From: an uncultured Tannerella sp.
Lineage (GTDB): Bacteria > Bacteroidota > Bacteroidia > Bacteroidales > Tannerellaceae
DNA: 5,685 nt
Direction: 5' to 3'
Assembly (NCBI GenBank): GCA_938036405.1
Contig: CALHPT010000203.1
Span: 1-5,685, forward strand
The notes under the pieces are model-generated. The model was not told where the DNA came from, made no database searches, and was given only the letters and a program-made list of their open reading frames with translations. The position numbers and the translations under genes are program-made. Below, one piece after another: positions 5,301 to 5,685 of this stretch; within the stretch, counting starts at the first letter, position 1, and each line of letters opens with the position of its first letter.

Positions 5301-5685
5301 ATGTTTCCCCTCTAAAAGTTTCTTCGTCGAGAGCATGCCGCACGCCGCCTGGATGTCCTCTCCGCGCGACGTCCGGATCGTGCAGACCACGCCCCGCGCA
5401 TTCAACGCGTCGCGAAACCAGACCATCTTCTCGGCCTTGCAACTCCGCAGCTCCACGCCCGGGATGGCGTGAAAACGGATCAGGTTCACCCGACACGGCA
5501 GCCCGTGCAGCAGCGCCGCCAGCGCCTTCACGTGGCGCATCGTGTCGTTCACGCCGTCGAAGAGGATATACTCGAACGACACCCGCCGGCGGTGTGCAAA
5601 GTCGTACTCCTTGAGCAGCTCCACCACCCGCTCGGCCGGGCAGGCACGCTCGGCCGGCATCAGTCGGGCGCGCTCGTCGGCGAAG
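5298..5685 (-). CDS. rlmN: RlmN, 23S rRNA (adenine2503-C2)/tRNA-A37 methyltransferase, 5' part outside the window
   Basis: The final 128 complete codons of a radical-SAM RNA methyltransferase are visible, reading in from the right edge; the gene is open upstream. RlmN methylates C2 of A2503 in 23S rRNA and A37 in some tRNAs, in the cytosol. Diagnostic blocks are VSFEYILFDGVND (about 110 residues before the end), HVKALAALL, CRVNLIRFHAIPG and TIRTSRGEDIQAACGML. The Cys of AACGML (codon 5342-5340) corresponds to the second catalytic Cys (Cys355 in E. coli), which forms the methyl-carrying covalent intermediate and separates RlmN/Cfr from other radical-SAM enzymes. The CxxxCxxC iron-sulfur motif lies outside the window. 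Cfr is less likely, because the VNLI...AACG pattern and context are those of housekeeping RlmN. The gene ends with TAG, 57 nt before the DUF4837 start. Confidence 0.96.
   Translation of the reverse strand, partial: FADERARLMPAERACPAERVVELLKEYDFAHRRRVSFEYILFDGVNDTMRHVKALAALLHGLPCRVNLIRFHAIPGVELRSCKAEKMVWFRDALNARGVVCTIRTSRGEDIQAACGMLSTKKLLEGKH

Noticed and set aside
4678..5496. Open frame of 272 codons on the minus strand, crossing the rlmN end and the DUF4837 start
   Set aside because: It overlaps two recognised genes in a different frame, ignores the promoter gap and has a low-complexity Gly/Arg/Ala composition.
5661..5685. Treating the Met at 5660 as the start of a small 120-residue protein
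   Set aside because: The frame stays open to the window edge and the sequence is plainly the C-terminal part of RlmN, so this Met is internal.

Overview
The window is a compact, fully coding stretch from a member of the Bacteroidetes, most likely Bacteroidales. Three observations support this. The protein set is characteristic: a DUF4837-type lipoprotein next to pdxA, and an RlmN carrying the VSFEYI...VNLIRFH signature. The genes lack Shine-Dalgarno sequences and have A-rich leaders. Both sizeable intergenic gaps contain a perfect match to the Bacteroides -7 promoter element TAnnTTTG. Base composition is visibly GC-rich for this group, which would suit a GC-rich Tannerella-like or Alistipes-like genome; that genus-level placement is inference only.

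All seven genes are on the minus strand, so transcription runs from right to left. The right edge holds the 3' part of rlmN (23S rRNA/tRNA adenine C2 methyltransferase, including the catalytic C-terminal Cys). After a 57-nt gap with a promoter-like -7 box come a DUF4837 lipoprotein gene and pdxA (vitamin B6 synthesis), only 9 nt apart. A second gap of 62 nt carries the best promoter in the window (TACCTTTG with a -33-like box 19 nt upstream).

That promoter drives a tight four-gene unit: a glycerol-3-phosphate-cytidylyltransferase-like nucleotidyltransferase, a classical short-chain dehydrogenase/reductase (SDR), an integral-membrane CDP-alcohol phosphatidyltransferase and a lysophospholipid-acyltransferase-type enzyme. 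The last runs off the left edge. Spacings are 13 nt, 3 nt and a 4-nt ATGA overlap, which implies translational coupling.

Read together, the four genes look like a pathway in which a polar alcohol phosphate is made or reduced (SDR) and activated with CTP. The product would be transferred to a lipid by the membrane enzyme, with acyl chains set by the acyltransferase. This is the most interesting content of the window. The exact lipid cannot be read from sequence, and three of the four enzymes deviate from textbook family motifs: HYNH for HxGH, a shifted fourth Asp in the CDP-alcohol motif, and FPAG for FPEG. No RNA genes, mobile elements, CRISPR arrays or convincing terminators were seen, and no stretch over 300 bases lacks a gene.
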